Shown piece by piece: positions 51,829 through 60,431 of a stretch of 64,000 nucleotides of DNA (positions are counted from its first letter, which is position 1; the number at the start of each line of letters is the position of its first letter). This stretch comes from Roseateles_B sp041913905. GTDB taxonomy: Bacteria; Pseudomonadota; Gammaproteobacteria; Burkholderiales; Burkholderiaceae_C. The translations under genes were made by a program, and so were the position numbers. Below the pieces are notes generated by a model, which was not told where the DNA came from, made no database searches, and saw only the letters and a list, made by a program, of their open reading frames with translations. Location: assembly GCA_041913905.1 (NCBI GenBank), contig JAYSEK010000020.1:27796-91795 (forward strand), read 5' to 3'.

Positions 51829-52254
51829 ATGAGTTTCGCCACGAACCCCCGCCACCAATACGCCGCCTTGCGCGTGAAGCGCAGCCGCATCGACGGCTTC
51901 GGCGTCTTCGCGGCTGAATGGATCGCCGCCGGCCGCCACATCGGCGACCTGACGGGCGAGTCCATCACCGTGGCCGAGGCTCGGCGCCGCGCTCAAGGCC
52001 GGCAGCGCCTGATGCTGGTGGAGCTCTCGCCCTCGCGCGCCATCGACTGCAGCCGCTCCGACGACGCCATGCGCTTCACCAACCACAGCTGTGCGGCCAA
52101 CGCCCGCATCGAGGTGGAGGACGGCGAGGTGCGCTTCTTCGCCCTGCGCGAAATCGCGATTGGCGAAGAAATAACCGTGTCCTACGGCCTCACCCACCAT
52201 GAAGGCCGGCTGGAATGCCGTTGTGGGGCCGACAATTGCCAGGGTCGTCTTTGA
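51829..52254 (+). CDS. Small SET-domain protein lysine methyltransferase
   Basis: A 141-residue protein made up almost only of a SET domain: SRIDGFGVFAAEWIAAGRHI at the start, the SAM-site MRFTNHSCAANARIEVED, the catalytic-tyrosine motif GEEITVSYGL, and a cysteine-rich post-SET tail (ECRCGADNCQGRL). Compact SET proteins occur in various bacteria; substrates are mostly unknown. The ATG lies 14 bp after the queF terminator. Its end is 25 bp before dapC. Whether it shares the dapC transcript is unclear. Confidence 0.87.
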   Translation: MSFATNPRHQYAALRVKRSRIDGFGVFAAEWIAAGRHIGDLTGESITVAEARRRAQGRQRLMLVELSPSRAIDCSRSDDAMRFTNHSCAANARIEVEDGEVRFFALREIAIGEEITVSYGLTHHEGRLECRCGADNCQGRL

Positions 52255-52279
52255 GCCGCCACGAGCGGCGCCCTGCTGG

Positions 52280-53488
52280 ATGCAAACGCCTCACAACCCC
52301 CTGCTGGACACGCTGCAGCCCTACCCCTTCGAGCGCCTGCGCGCACTCACGAAGGACCTGCAGCCCAACCCGGCCCTGCGCCCCATCAGCCTGGGCATCG
52401 GCGAGCCCAAGCATCCGGCCCCCAAACTGATCGAGGACGCGCTGATGGCGCATCTCTCGGGCCTCTCCGTCTACCCCGCCACGGCCGGCGAGCCGCGCTT
52501 GCGCGAAGCCATCACCGGCTGGCTGCAGCGCCGCTACGGCCTGAGCCTGGACCCGGCCACGCAGGTGCTGCCCGTCAACGGCTCGCGCGAGGCGCTGTTC
52601 GCCTTCGCCCAGACGGTGATCGACGCCTCGCGCCCCGGCGCCACCGTCGTCTGCCCCAATCCCTTCTATCAGATCTACGAGGGCGCGGCCCTGCTGGCCG
52701 GCGCCCAGCCCGCCTTTGCCAACTCGGACCCAGCGCGCAATTTCGCGGCCGACTGGCGCCAGATCGACGCAGCCACCTGGGCCCGCACCCAGCTGCTCTA
52801 CGTCTGCTCGCCCGGCAACCCGACCGGCGCCGTCATGCCCCTGGAGGAATGGCGCGAGCTGTTCGAGCTCTCGGACCGCCACGGCTTCGTGATCGCCTCG
52901 GACGAGTGCTACTCCGAGATCTATTTCCGTGACGAGGCGCCGCTCTCGGGCCTGCAGGCCGCGGTGCAGCTCGGTCGCCCGGACTTCCGCAATCTGGTGG
53001 CCTTCACCAGCCTCTCCAAGCGCTCCAATGTGCCGGGCCTGCGCTCCGGTTTCGTGGCGGGCGACGCCGCCCTGCTGAAGAAGTTCCTGCTCTACCGCAC
53101 CTACCACGGCAGCGCCATGAACCCCCTGGTGCAGGCCGCCAGCATCGCCGCCTGGAACGACGAGGCCCACGTCATGGCCAATCGCGCGGCCTACCGCGCC
53201 AAGTTCGCCGCGGTCACGCCGCTGCTGGCCGAGGTGCTGGACGTGGCCCTGCCCGACGCCAGCTTCTACCTCTGGGCCGGCGTCCCCGGTGGCGATGACA
53301 TCCGCTTCGCCCTGGAACTGCTCGCTCAATACAATGTGGCGGTCCTGCCCGGCAGCCTGCTGGCGCGCGAGGCCCATGGCGTCAACCCGGGCCGCGGCCG
53401 CATCCGCCTGGCCCTGGTGGCTGAAGAAGCCGAATGCCTGGAAGCGGCCCGCCGCATCGTTGATTTCACCCGCGCCTACCGGGCCTGA
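52280..53488 (+). CDS. dapC: Succinyldiaminopimelate transaminase
   Basis: DapC converts N-succinyl-2-amino-6-ketopimelate to N-succinyl-LL-diaminopimelate in lysine and peptidoglycan synthesis. The 402-residue fold-type I aminotransferase shows ISLGIGEPKHPAPKLI, CSPGNPTGAVMPLEEW, ASDECYSEIYFRDEAP and the PLP lysine in FTSLSKRSNVPGLRSGF. The specific call comes from DapC-like motifs and from dapD immediately downstream (78 bp), with dapE nearby. ATG 52280 is chosen over an upstream in-frame extension overlapping the SET gene. Confidence 0.93.
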   Translation: MQTPHNPLLDTLQPYPFERLRALTKDLQPNPALRPISLGIGEPKHPAPKLIEDALMAHLSGLSVYPATAGEPRLREAITGWLQRRYGLSLDPATQVLPVNGSREALFAFAQTVIDASRPGATVVCPNPFYQIYEGAALLAGAQPAFANSDPARNFAADWRQIDAATWARTQLLYVCSPGNPTGAVMPLEEWRELFELSDRHGFVIASDECYSEIYFRDEAPLSGLQAAVQLGRPDFRNLVAFTSLSKRSNVPGLRSGFVAGDAALLKKFLLYRTYHGSAMNPLVQAASIAAWNDEAHVMANRAAYRAKFAAVTPLLAEVLDVALPDASFYLWAGVPGGDDIRFALELLAQYNVAVLPGSLLAREAHGVNPGRGRIRLALVAEEAECLEAARRIVDFTRAYRA

Positions 53489-53566
53489 GGCCCGCCAGCA
53501 GCGCATGCGGCGCCCCTTGCCATCGCGGCGGCGCCCGTCCCTCCCTCTTCCTGACCCGAGAACACC

Positions 53567-54391
53567 ATGAGCCAAGACCTGCAGACCCTGATCGACCAAG
53601 CCTGGGAAGACCGCACCCAGTTCAGCCCCGCCAGCGCCCCGGCCGCCGTGCGCGAGGCCGTGGACCATGTGCTGGCCGAGCTGGACGCCGGCCGCCTGCG
53701 CGTGGCCGAGCGCCAGGGCGTGGGCCAGTGGACGGTGCACCAGTGGATCAAGAAGGCCGTGCTGCTGTCCTTCCGCCTGAACGACAACCGCGCCATGGGC
53801 GGCGGCGACCTGGGCTTCTTCGACAAGGTTCCGACCAAGTTCGGCGGCCTGAGCGAAGCGCAGCTGCGCGCCACCGGCGTGCGCGTGGTGCCGCCCGCCG
53901 TGGCCCGCCGCGGCAGCTTCATGGCCAAGAACGTGGTGCTGATGCCCTCCTACGTCAACATCGGCGCCTACGTGGACGAAGGCACCATGGTCGACACCTG
54001 GGCCACCGTGGGCTCCTGCGCCCAGATCGGCAAGAACGTGCACCTCAGCGGCGGCGTGGGCATCGGCGGCGTGCTGGAGCCGCTGCAGGCCAACCCCACC
54101 ATCATCGAGGACAACTGCTTCATCGGCGCCCGCTCCGAGGTGGTCGAGGGCGTGATCGTCGAGGAGAACTCGGTGATCTCCATGGGCGTCTACATCGGCC
54201 AGAGCACCCCGATCTACGACCGCGAGAAGGACGAGGTCAGCTACGGCCGCGTGCCCGCCGGCTCGGTGGTGATCAGCGGTTCGCTGCCCAAGGCCGAGGG
54301 CAAGTACAGCCTGTATGCCGCCATCATCGTCAAGAAGGTCGATGCCGGCACCCGGGCCAAGACCAGCATCAACGAGCTGTTGCGCGCCTGA
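53567..54391 (+). CDS. dapD: 2,3,4,5-tetrahydropyridine-2,6-dicarboxylate N-succinyltransferase
   Basis: DapD succinylates tetrahydrodipicolinate with succinyl-CoA at the entry of the succinylase branch. The 274-residue protein has the helical N terminus and a left-handed beta-helix of hexapeptide repeats (MPSYVNIGAYVDEGTMVDTW, then GVGIGGVLEPLQA). Length and sequence match the family. It follows dapC and ends before a clear terminator. Confidence 0.97.
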   Translation: MSQDLQTLIDQAWEDRTQFSPASAPAAVREAVDHVLAELDAGRLRVAERQGVGQWTVHQWIKKAVLLSFRLNDNRAMGGGDLGFFDKVPTKFGGLSEAQLRATGVRVVPPAVARRGSFMAKNVVLMPSYVNIGAYVDEGTMVDTWATVGSCAQIGKNVHLSGGVGIGGVLEPLQANPTIIEDNCFIGARSEVVEGVIVEENSVISMGVYIGQSTPIYDREKDEVSYGRVPAGSVVISGSLPKAEGKYSLYAAIIVKKVDAGTRAKTSINELLRA

Positions 54392-54454
54392 GGCCTTCGA
54401 TAGGTATGCATGCTTATCACCAACGGTTAGCACGCTAAAAACTAAGCGATGATT

Positions 54455-54499
54455 CGGGCTTCGCACGCCTTTCAGAGGCGGCGAAGCCCGTTTGATTTT
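54455..54499 (+). terminator. Rho-independent terminator after dapD
   Basis: CGGGCTTCGC (54455-54464) pairs with GCGAAGCCCG (54481-54490), and inside it CGCCT pairs with AGGCG, giving a 15-bp stem with one bulged A. A TTTGATTTT tract follows. It closes the dapCD transcript 63 bp past the stop; pilU starts 20 bp later. Confidence 0.85.
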
Positions 54500-54519
54500 C
54501 TGATGAGGGTGGAGACGGC

Positions 54520-55680
54520 ATGAGCGGAAACATGGAGCGCATCCTGCGCCTGATGGCGGACAAGGGCGCCTCGGACATCTATCTGTCGGCCAATATGCCG
54601 GTGCTCATCCGCATCAACGGCCAGATGCTGCAGCTGTCCGACCAGCTCCTCACCCCCAGCCAGCCGCGGCAGTTGATCGCCGAAGTGCTGGACCCGCGCA
54701 ACCTGGCCGAGCTGGACGAGACCGGCGAGCTCAACATGGCCGTGTCCATCTCCAAGGTCGGCAGCTTCCGCCTGTCGGCCTTCCGTCAGCGCGGCTCGAT
54801 CGCAGCGGTGTTCCGCCACATCCCGCATGTGATCCCCTCGCTGGACAGCCTCAATCTGCCGCCCATCCTCTCCAAGCTGGTGATGGAGAAGCGCGGCCTG
54901 ATCCTGATGGTGGGCGCCACAGGCACCGGCAAGAGCACGACGCTGGCCGCCATGCTGGAGCAGCGCAACCAGAACATGGCTGGCCACATCCTGACCATCG
55001 AGGATCCGGTCGAGTTCCTGTTCAGCAACAAGCGCTCAGTCGTGAACCAGCGTGAAGTCGGGCGGGACACCGCCTCGCTGCATGTGGCGCTGAAGAATGC
55101 GCTGCGGCAGTCGCCGGACTGCATCCTGATCGGCGAAATCCGCGACCGCGAGACCATGACCGCGGCCATTTCGTACGCGCTGTCCGGCCACCTGGTGCTG
55201 GCCACCCTGCACGGCAACAACAGCTACCACGCGCTGAACCGCATCCTGTCCTTCTACACGCCCGAGAGCCGCCCCGCCCTGCTGAACGACCTGGCCGCGG
55301 GCCTCAAGGCCGTCGTCTCGCAGCGCCTGGTGCGCGCGCAGTCCGGCGGCCGCGTGCCGGTGACGGAAATCCTGGTCAACACCAAGCTGACGGCCGAACT
55401 GATCGAGCAAGGCGACTTCAACGGCGTCAAGGACGCCATGGAGAAGTCCATCGCCGAAGGCTCCCAGACCTTCGAGGAGCATTTCGCCCACCTGATCAAC
55501 GAGGGCATCATCAGCAAGGAAGAAGGCCTGGCCTTTGCCGATTCGCCCACCAACCTGCTGTGGCGCCTGCAGAACGGCAGCCCTGCCCTGGGCAAGGGCG
55601 AAGGCAACAAGAAGAAGGAAGAGCCGGCCGAAGACACGGCCAGCTTCACCTCCATCACCCTGGACGTGCGTCCTGAATGA
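54520..55680 (+). CDS. pilU: PilT/PilU-family type IV pilus retraction ATPase
   Basis: A 386-residue retraction-type ATPase. It has ADKGASDIYLSANMPVLIRI at the start, Walker A GATGTGKSTTLAAML, TIEDPVEFLFSNKRSVVNQRE, Walker B DCILIGEIRDRETM and the His box LVLATLHGNN, with the C-terminal Lys/Glu-rich tail seen in PilU. PilU assists PilT in depolymerising pili. The place between dapD and dapE is a recurring Burkholderiales arrangement. It might serve classical type IV pili, the MSHA pilus in this window, or both. It overlaps dapE by 4 bp. Confidence 0.9.
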   Translation: MSGNMERILRLMADKGASDIYLSANMPVLIRINGQMLQLSDQLLTPSQPRQLIAEVLDPRNLAELDETGELNMAVSISKVGSFRLSAFRQRGSIAAVFRHIPHVIPSLDSLNLPPILSKLVMEKRGLILMVGATGTGKSTTLAAMLEQRNQNMAGHILTIEDPVEFLFSNKRSVVNQREVGRDTASLHVALKNALRQSPDCILIGEIRDRETMTAAISYALSGHLVLATLHGNNSYHALNRILSFYTPESRPALLNDLAAGLKAVVSQRLVRAQSGGRVPVTEILVNTKLTAELIEQGDFNGVKDAMEKSIAEGSQTFEEHFAHLINEGIISKEEGLAFADSPTNLLWRLQNGSPALGKGEGNKKKEEPAEDTASFTSITLDVRPE

Positions 55681-56885
55681 ATCCACACCTGAATCCAAGC
55701 GGCATGAACGATGCGAAGGCTCTGGCCGAGCGCCTGAGCGAACCCACCCTGCAATTGCTGGAACGGCTGATCAGCCGCCCCTCGGTCACCCCGCGCGACG
55801 AGGGCTGCCTGGACCTGCTGGGCGAGCGCCTGTCCCGGCTGGGCTTCCAGCTGGAGCGCATGGACAGCGGCCCGGACGACGCTCGGGTCAGCAACCTCTG
55901 GGCGCTGCGCCCGGGAACAGCCGCCGACGGCCCGGTGCTCGTCTTCGCCGGCCATACCGACGTGGTGCCCACCGGCGCGCTCGACGCCTGGTCCAGCGAC
56001 CCCTTCGTGCCCAGCTACCGCGAGGGCCGGCTCTACGGCCGCGGCGCGGCCGACATGAAGACCTCGCTGGCCGCCATGGTCACGGCCTGCGAAGCCTTCC
56101 TGGAACGCCATGCGGCACCCATCGGCAGCATCGCCTTCCTGCTGACCAGCGACGAGGAAGGCCCAGCCAAGGACGGCACCGTGGTCTGCGTCGATCGCCT
56201 GAAGGCCCGCGGCCAGCGCCTGGACTACTGCATCGTCGGCGAGCCGACCTCGGTGCAGCAACTGGGCGACACGGTCAAGAACGGCCGGCGCGGCTCGCTC
56301 TCCGGCCGTCTGCGCGTGATCGGCGTGCAGGGTCATGTGGCCTACCCGCAGCTGGCGCGCAACCCGGTGCACCAGGCTGCCCCGGCGCTCGCCGAGCTGG
56401 CGGCCACCGAATGGGACCGCGGCAACAGCTACTTCCCGCCGACCACCTTCCAGATCTCCAATATCGCGGCCGGCACCGGCGCCACCAACGTCATCCCCGG
56501 CGAACTGGTGCTGGACTTCAACTTCCGCTTCTCCACGGAATCGACGCCGGACAGCCTCAAGGCCCGCGTCCACGCCCTGCTGGACCGCCATGGCCTCGAA
56601 TACCGCATCGACTGGCACCTCAGCGGCGAGCCCTTCCTGACGCCGGTGGGGCAGCTCAGCGAGGCGCTGGGCATGGCCATCCAACAGGTCACCGGCGTGC
56701 AGACCGAGCTCTCCACCACCGGGGGCACCTCGGACGGCCGCTTCATCGCCAAGGCCTGCCCGCAGGTGGCCGAGTTCGGGCCGCTCAACGCCAGCATTCA
56801 CAAGATCGACGAATACGTGCCCGTGGACCAGGTCGGCCCGCTGGCCGCCATCTACTGCCTCTGCCTGGAACAATTGCTGCTGTGA
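55677..56885 (+). CDS. dapE: Succinyl-diaminopimelate desuccinylase
   Basis: DapE hydrolyses N-succinyl-LL-diaminopimelate in the lysine/peptidoglycan pathway. The 402-residue M20-family zinc enzyme has the metal-site motifs FAGHTDVVPTG, YGRGAADMKTSLAAM and LTSDEEGPAKDGT, the dimerisation domain (GVQGHVAYPQLARNPVH) and the C-terminal His region (GPLNASIHKIDEYV). ATG 55677 overlaps pilU; ATG 55704 is an alternative giving a more typical N terminus. It overlaps prmB by GTGA. Confidence 0.96.
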   Translation: MNPHLNPSGMNDAKALAERLSEPTLQLLERLISRPSVTPRDEGCLDLLGERLSRLGFQLERMDSGPDDARVSNLWALRPGTAADGPVLVFAGHTDVVPTGALDAWSSDPFVPSYREGRLYGRGAADMKTSLAAMVTACEAFLERHAAPIGSIAFLLTSDEEGPAKDGTVVCVDRLKARGQRLDYCIVGEPTSVQQLGDTVKNGRRGSLSGRLRVIGVQGHVAYPQLARNPVHQAAPALAELAATEWDRGNSYFPPTTFQISNIAAGTGATNVIPGELVLDFNFRFSTESTPDSLKARVHALLDRHGLEYRIDWHLSGEPFLTPVGQLSEALGMAIQQVTGVQTELSTTGGTSDGRFIAKACPQVAEFGPLNASIHKIDEYVPVDQVGPLAAIYCLCLEQLLL

Positions 56886-57754
56886 AGCTGATCGACTGCA
56901 TCGAAGCCCAAGCCGCCCGCCTCGTCAAGGCGGGCGTCGCGTTTGGGCATGGCACCACCAACGCCTTTGACGAGGCCGCCTGGCTGGTTTTGTGGAAGCT
57001 GGGCCTGCCCCTGGACAGCCTGGGCGACCACGAGGAGCAAGACCTGACCCCGGCGCAGCTGGCCGGCATCGAGACCCTCGTCGGCGAGCGCATCAGCAGC
57101 CGCAAACCCGCCGCTTACCTCACCCGCGAGGCCTGGCTGCAGGGCGTGCCCTTCTACGTGGACGAGCGCGCCATCGTGCCGCGCAGCTTCATCGCCGAGC
57201 TGATCGCCGACGCCAGCATCGACCCCTGGCTGTCCGAGCACACCACCCGCGCGCTGGACCTCTGCACCGGCAACGGCAGCCTGGCCATCCTGGCCGCCAT
57301 GGCCTGGCCTGACTTGCTGGTGGACGCCATCGACCTCTCCGAGGACGCCCTGGCCGTGGCCCGCATCAACGTGGACAAGCACGGCCTCGCCGATCGCATC
57401 CGCCTGCTGCAGGGCGACGCCCTGGCCCCGGCGCAAGGGCCTTACGACCTCATCCTCTGCAACCCGCCCTACGTCAACAGCCAGTCCATGGCCGCCCTGC
57501 CGGCCGAGTACCGCGCCGAGCCCGAGCTGGCCCTGGCCGGCGGCAGCGACGGCATGGACTTCGTGCGCAAGCTCTTCGCCAACGCGCCGCAGCAGATGAA
57601 CCCGAACGCCGTGCTGGTGCTGGAGATCGGCAACGAGCGCGCGTTCTTCGAAGCCGCATTTCCCAAGCTGGAAGTGGCCTGGATGGATTGCAGCGCCGGC
57701 GAAGACCAGGTGCTGCTCGTGACCCGCGAAGCCCTGCTCGCCGGCCTCAACTGA
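56882..57754 (+). CDS. prmB: Ribosomal protein L3 N5-glutamine methyltransferase
   Basis: PrmB methylates a glutamine of ribosomal protein L3. The 290-residue protein has a helical N domain with KPAAYLTREAWLQG, the SAM motif LDLCTGNGSLAILAA and the glutamine-binding ILCNPPYVN. The start is a GTG at 56882 that overlaps the dapE stop; an upstream ATG in this frame would read through dapE and was rejected. It precedes the ABC-F gene by 7 bp. A copy of the 15-bp repeat lies inside it at 57037-57051. Confidence 0.95.
   Translation: MKLIDCIEAQAARLVKAGVAFGHGTTNAFDEAAWLVLWKLGLPLDSLGDHEEQDLTPAQLAGIETLVGERISSRKPAAYLTREAWLQGVPFYVDERAIVPRSFIAELIADASIDPWLSEHTTRALDLCTGNGSLAILAAMAWPDLLVDAIDLSEDALAVARINVDKHGLADRIRLLQGDALAPAQGPYDLILCNPPYVNSQSMAALPAEYRAEPELALAGGSDGMDFVRKLFANAPQQMNPNAVLVLEIGNERAFFEAAFPKLEVAWMDCSAGEDQVLLVTREALLAGLN
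57037..57051 (+). repeat. 15-bp repeat GCAAGACCTGACCCC, copy 3
   Basis: Exact copy inside prmB, where it reads in frame as QDLTP. Because it is translated as a plausible part of the protein, this copy could be chance. Confidence 0.35.
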
Positions 57755-57761
57755 ACAAGAC

Positions 57762-59711
57762 ATGATCACCCTGAAGAATGTGGTGCTGCGCCGCGGCACC
57801 AAGGTCGTGCTGGACGATGCCAGCGTGGTGTTGCAGCCCGGCGAGAAGATCGGCCTCGTGGGCCGCAACGGCGCCGGCAAGTCCAGCCTCTTTGCCCTGC
57901 TGACCGACCGCCTGCATGCCGACCGCGGCGACGTCGAGGTGCCCAAGCATTGGCGCATGGCCGAGGTGGCCCAGCACATGCCCGAAACCGAGGCCTCGGC
58001 CACCGACTTCGTGCTGGAAGGCGACACCCGCCTGATGGCCGCCCGCGAGATGCTGACGGCGGCCGAAGCCGCGGGCGACGGCCATGCCATTGCCGAAGCC
58101 CATGTCGCGATGAGCGATGCCGGCGCCTTCGATGCCCGCTCCCGTGCGCAGGCCCTGCTGATGGGCCTGGGCTTCAAGGGTACGCAGGTCGACGCGCCGG
58201 TGAACAGCTTCTCCGGCGGCTGGCGCATGCGCCTGCAGCTGGCCCGCGCGCTGATGTGCCCGGCCGATCTGATGCTGCTGGACGAGCCCACCAACCACCT
58301 GGACCTGGACGCCCTGGTCTGGCTGGAAGCCTGGCTGCAGCGCTTCGAAGGCACGCTGCTGATCATCAGCCACGACCGCGAGTTCCTGGACGCCATCACC
58401 CGCGTCACCCTGCATCTGGACGAGGCCAAGCTGACCCGCTACGGCGGCAACTACACCGCCTTCGAGGCCATGCGCGCCGAACGCATGGAGCAGCAGCAGG
58501 CCGCCTTTGAAAAGCAGCAGGACCGCATCGCCCACCTGCAGAAGTTCATCGACCGCTTCAAGGCCAAGGCCACCAAGGCCAAGCAGGCGCAGAGCCGCGT
58601 CAAGGCGCTGGAGCGCATGGAGCGCCTGGCCCCGGTGCTGGCCTCGGCCGACTTCGCCTTCGAGTTCCGCGAGCCGGTGTCACTGCCCAACCCCATGCTC
58701 TCGCTGCGCGACGTGGCCTGCGGCTACGGCGACACCACCATCGTGCGCGACATCAACCGCACTGTGCTGGCCGGCCAGCGCATCGGCATCCTGGGCGCCA
58801 ACGGCCAGGGCAAGTCCACCCTGGTCAAGACCATCGCCCGCATGCAGCCGGCACTCGGCGGCACGCTGACCGAGGGCAAGGGCCTGGCAATCGGCTATTT
58901 CGCCCAGCAGGAGATGGACGTGCTGCGGCCCGACGAAGGCCCGCTGGTCCACATGATCCGCCTGGCCAAGGACATCAGCCCGCAGGCACGCGAGCAGGAA
59001 TTGCGCGACTTCCTCGGCCAGTTCCGCTTCACCGGCGATATGGTCAACCAGGCCGTGGGCAGCCTGTCCGGCGGCGAAAAGGCGCGCCTGGTGCTGGCCA
59101 TGCTGGTCTGGCAGCGCCCCAACCTGCTGCTGCTGGATGAACCGACCAACCACCTGGACCTGCAGACCCGCGAGGCGCTCTCGATGGCGCTCAACGAGTT
59201 CGAAGGCACGGTGATGCTGGTCAGCCACGACCGCGCCCTGCTGCGCGAAGTCTGTGACGAGTTCTGGCTGGTCGCCAAGGGTCAGGTCTCGCCCTTCGAT
59301 GGCGATCTGGACGACTACCAGCGCTGGCTGCTCGACACCGCCCGCGAGGCCGCCAAGGCCATCAAGGAGGCCAGCCGCAGCGCGGCCGAGGCCCAGAAGG
59401 CCCAGAGCAGCACGGCGCCCGCCAACCAGCGCGAGGACCGCAAGGCCTCCGCCCAGGCCCGCGCCAAGCTCAATGAGCAGACGCGGCCCATGCGCAAGGA
59501 GATCGAATCCATCGACAAGCAGCTCGCCAAGCTGAGCCAGGAGCGCGAGTCCCTGGAGTCCGAGTTGGCAACGGGTGCACTTGCACCGGCGGCCATCGCG
59601 GAAAGCGGGCGCCGCCTCAAGGCCGTCGGCGACGAGATCGACGAGTTGGAGATGCGCTGGCTGGAGCTCAGCGAGCAGATCGAAAGCCTCAGCGCCGCTG
59701 CGGGCCTGTGA
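57762..59711 (+). CDS. ABC-F family ATPase (YheS/Uup-like)
   Basis: A 649-residue soluble protein with two ABC domains and no membrane domain. Domain 1 has Walker A GRNGAGKSSLF, signature SFSGGWRMRLQLARAL and LMLLDEPTNHLDLDAL. The linker is the arm-type PtIM helix region (FIDRFKAKATKAKQAQSR). Domain 2 has GANGQGKSTLVK, SLSGGEKARLVLAM and LLLLDEPTNHLDLQTR. A charged C-terminal coiled coil (about 565-645) follows. ABC-F proteins act on the ribosome; YheS and Uup members are the closest in layout. Not a transporter. Confidence 0.93.
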   Translation: MITLKNVVLRRGTKVVLDDASVVLQPGEKIGLVGRNGAGKSSLFALLTDRLHADRGDVEVPKHWRMAEVAQHMPETEASATDFVLEGDTRLMAAREMLTAAEAAGDGHAIAEAHVAMSDAGAFDARSRAQALLMGLGFKGTQVDAPVNSFSGGWRMRLQLARALMCPADLMLLDEPTNHLDLDALVWLEAWLQRFEGTLLIISHDREFLDAITRVTLHLDEAKLTRYGGNYTAFEAMRAERMEQQQAAFEKQQDRIAHLQKFIDRFKAKATKAKQAQSRVKALERMERLAPVLASADFAFEFREPVSLPNPMLSLRDVACGYGDTTIVRDINRTVLAGQRIGILGANGQGKSTLVKTIARMQPALGGTLTEGKGLAIGYFAQQEMDVLRPDEGPLVHMIRLAKDISPQAREQELRDFLGQFRFTGDMVNQAVGSLSGGEKARLVLAMLVWQRPNLLLLDEPTNHLDLQTREALSMALNEFEGTVMLVSHDRALLREVCDEFWLVAKGQVSPFDGDLDDYQRWLLDTAREAAKAIKEASRSAAEAQKAQSSTAPANQREDRKASAQARAKLNEQTRPMRKEIESIDKQLAKLSQERESLESELATGALAPAAIAESGRRLKAVGDEIDELEMRWLELSEQIESLSAAAGL

Positions 59712-59718
59712 CACACAG

Positions 59719-59739
59719 GCTGGGCTGCGCCGGCCCAGC
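59719..59739 (+). terminator. Hairpin after the ABC-F gene
   Basis: GCTGGGC (59719-59725) pairs with GCCCAGC (59733-59739) across a 7-base loop, just after the stop codon. There is no T run, so a terminator role is uncertain. Confidence 0.4.
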
Positions 59740-59831
59740 GTGACCGGGGCACACGGCAGCTCGCGAGGCCCTGCGAGGCGCGCCCCGCATCGCGGGCCTG
59801 CCACCCCCACCGATGATCCGGGGTCACGGTA

Positions 59832-60182
59832 TCAGGCCAAGGCCAGCGCAATGCCCGCCACTGCCGCCGGCAGACTCTGGATGAAGAGGATCTTCCGGCT
59901 GGCCGTGGCCGCGCCGTACAGCCCCGCGACGAACACGCAGCCCAGGAAGAAGAACTGCGCCGGTGCATCGGCGCGGACCAGCCCCCAGAACAATCCCGCG
60001 GCCAGAAAACCGTTGTAGAGGCCCTGATTCGCGGCCAGCACCTTGGTGGCCTCGGCGAACTCCGGTGTCAGCCCGAAGGCCTTGCGCCCCTTCGGCGTGG
60101 TCCACCAGAACATCTCCAGCACCAGGATGTAGACGTGGATCAGGCCCACCAGGGCCACCAGCACGGCGGCGAGTGCATGCAT
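59832..60182 (-). CDS. DUF1304 membrane protein
   Basis: A 116-residue integral membrane protein with four hydrophobic segments and the DUF1304 pattern: VGLIHVYILVLEMFWW at the N terminus, ANQGLYNGFLAAGLFWG in the middle, and a final ALIP-like hydrophobic helix (SLPAAVAGIALALA). Function unknown. A GGAAGGAG ribosome site precedes the ATG. It converges on the ABC-F gene, and a copy of CCCGCATCGCGGGC lies on each side (59784-59797 and 60196-60209). Confidence 0.88.
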   Translation of the reverse strand: MHALAAVLVALVGLIHVYILVLEMFWWTTPKGRKAFGLTPEFAEATKVLAANQGLYNGFLAAGLFWGLVRADAPAQFFFLGCVFVAGLYGAATASRKILFIQSLPAAVAGIALALA

Positions 60183-60390
60183 GCGAACGCTCCTTCCCGC
60201 ATCGCGGGCTTTCAGGGGCGCGATCTTGGCACAGAGGGCCGCGCCCTCGTGTCACCTGCGGCACGCGGGATATCCCCGAGGCCTGCGCCGGCGTACTCAG
60301 CACCATGGCCATCCCTTCAGCGCGGCGGCGCGACGCCGCTGACCGAGGCCATGGCCACCGTCCCTCGGTGCCGTTTCGCCAAAAGACCTT

Positions 60391-60410
60391 TTAAATTGTG
60401 TGCAATTTAA
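60391..60410. promoter_or_regulatory. OhrR operator palindrome overlapping the ohrR promoter
   Basis: TTAAATTG-TGTG-CAATTTAA is a perfect 8-bp inverted repeat in a strikingly AT-rich patch of otherwise GC-rich DNA, 21 bp before the ohrR ATG. It matches the AT-rich palindromes bound by OhrR repressors, so ohrR-ohr is probably autorepressed and induced by organic hydroperoxides. Confidence 0.8.
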
Positions 60411-60431
60411 TTGCCAACTACAGTTCCGTCC

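Noticed and set aside
54410..54450. AT-rich stretch before pilU as an attachment site
   Set aside because: No direct repeat partner, integrase or tRNA gene is nearby; a promoter for pilU is the simpler reading.
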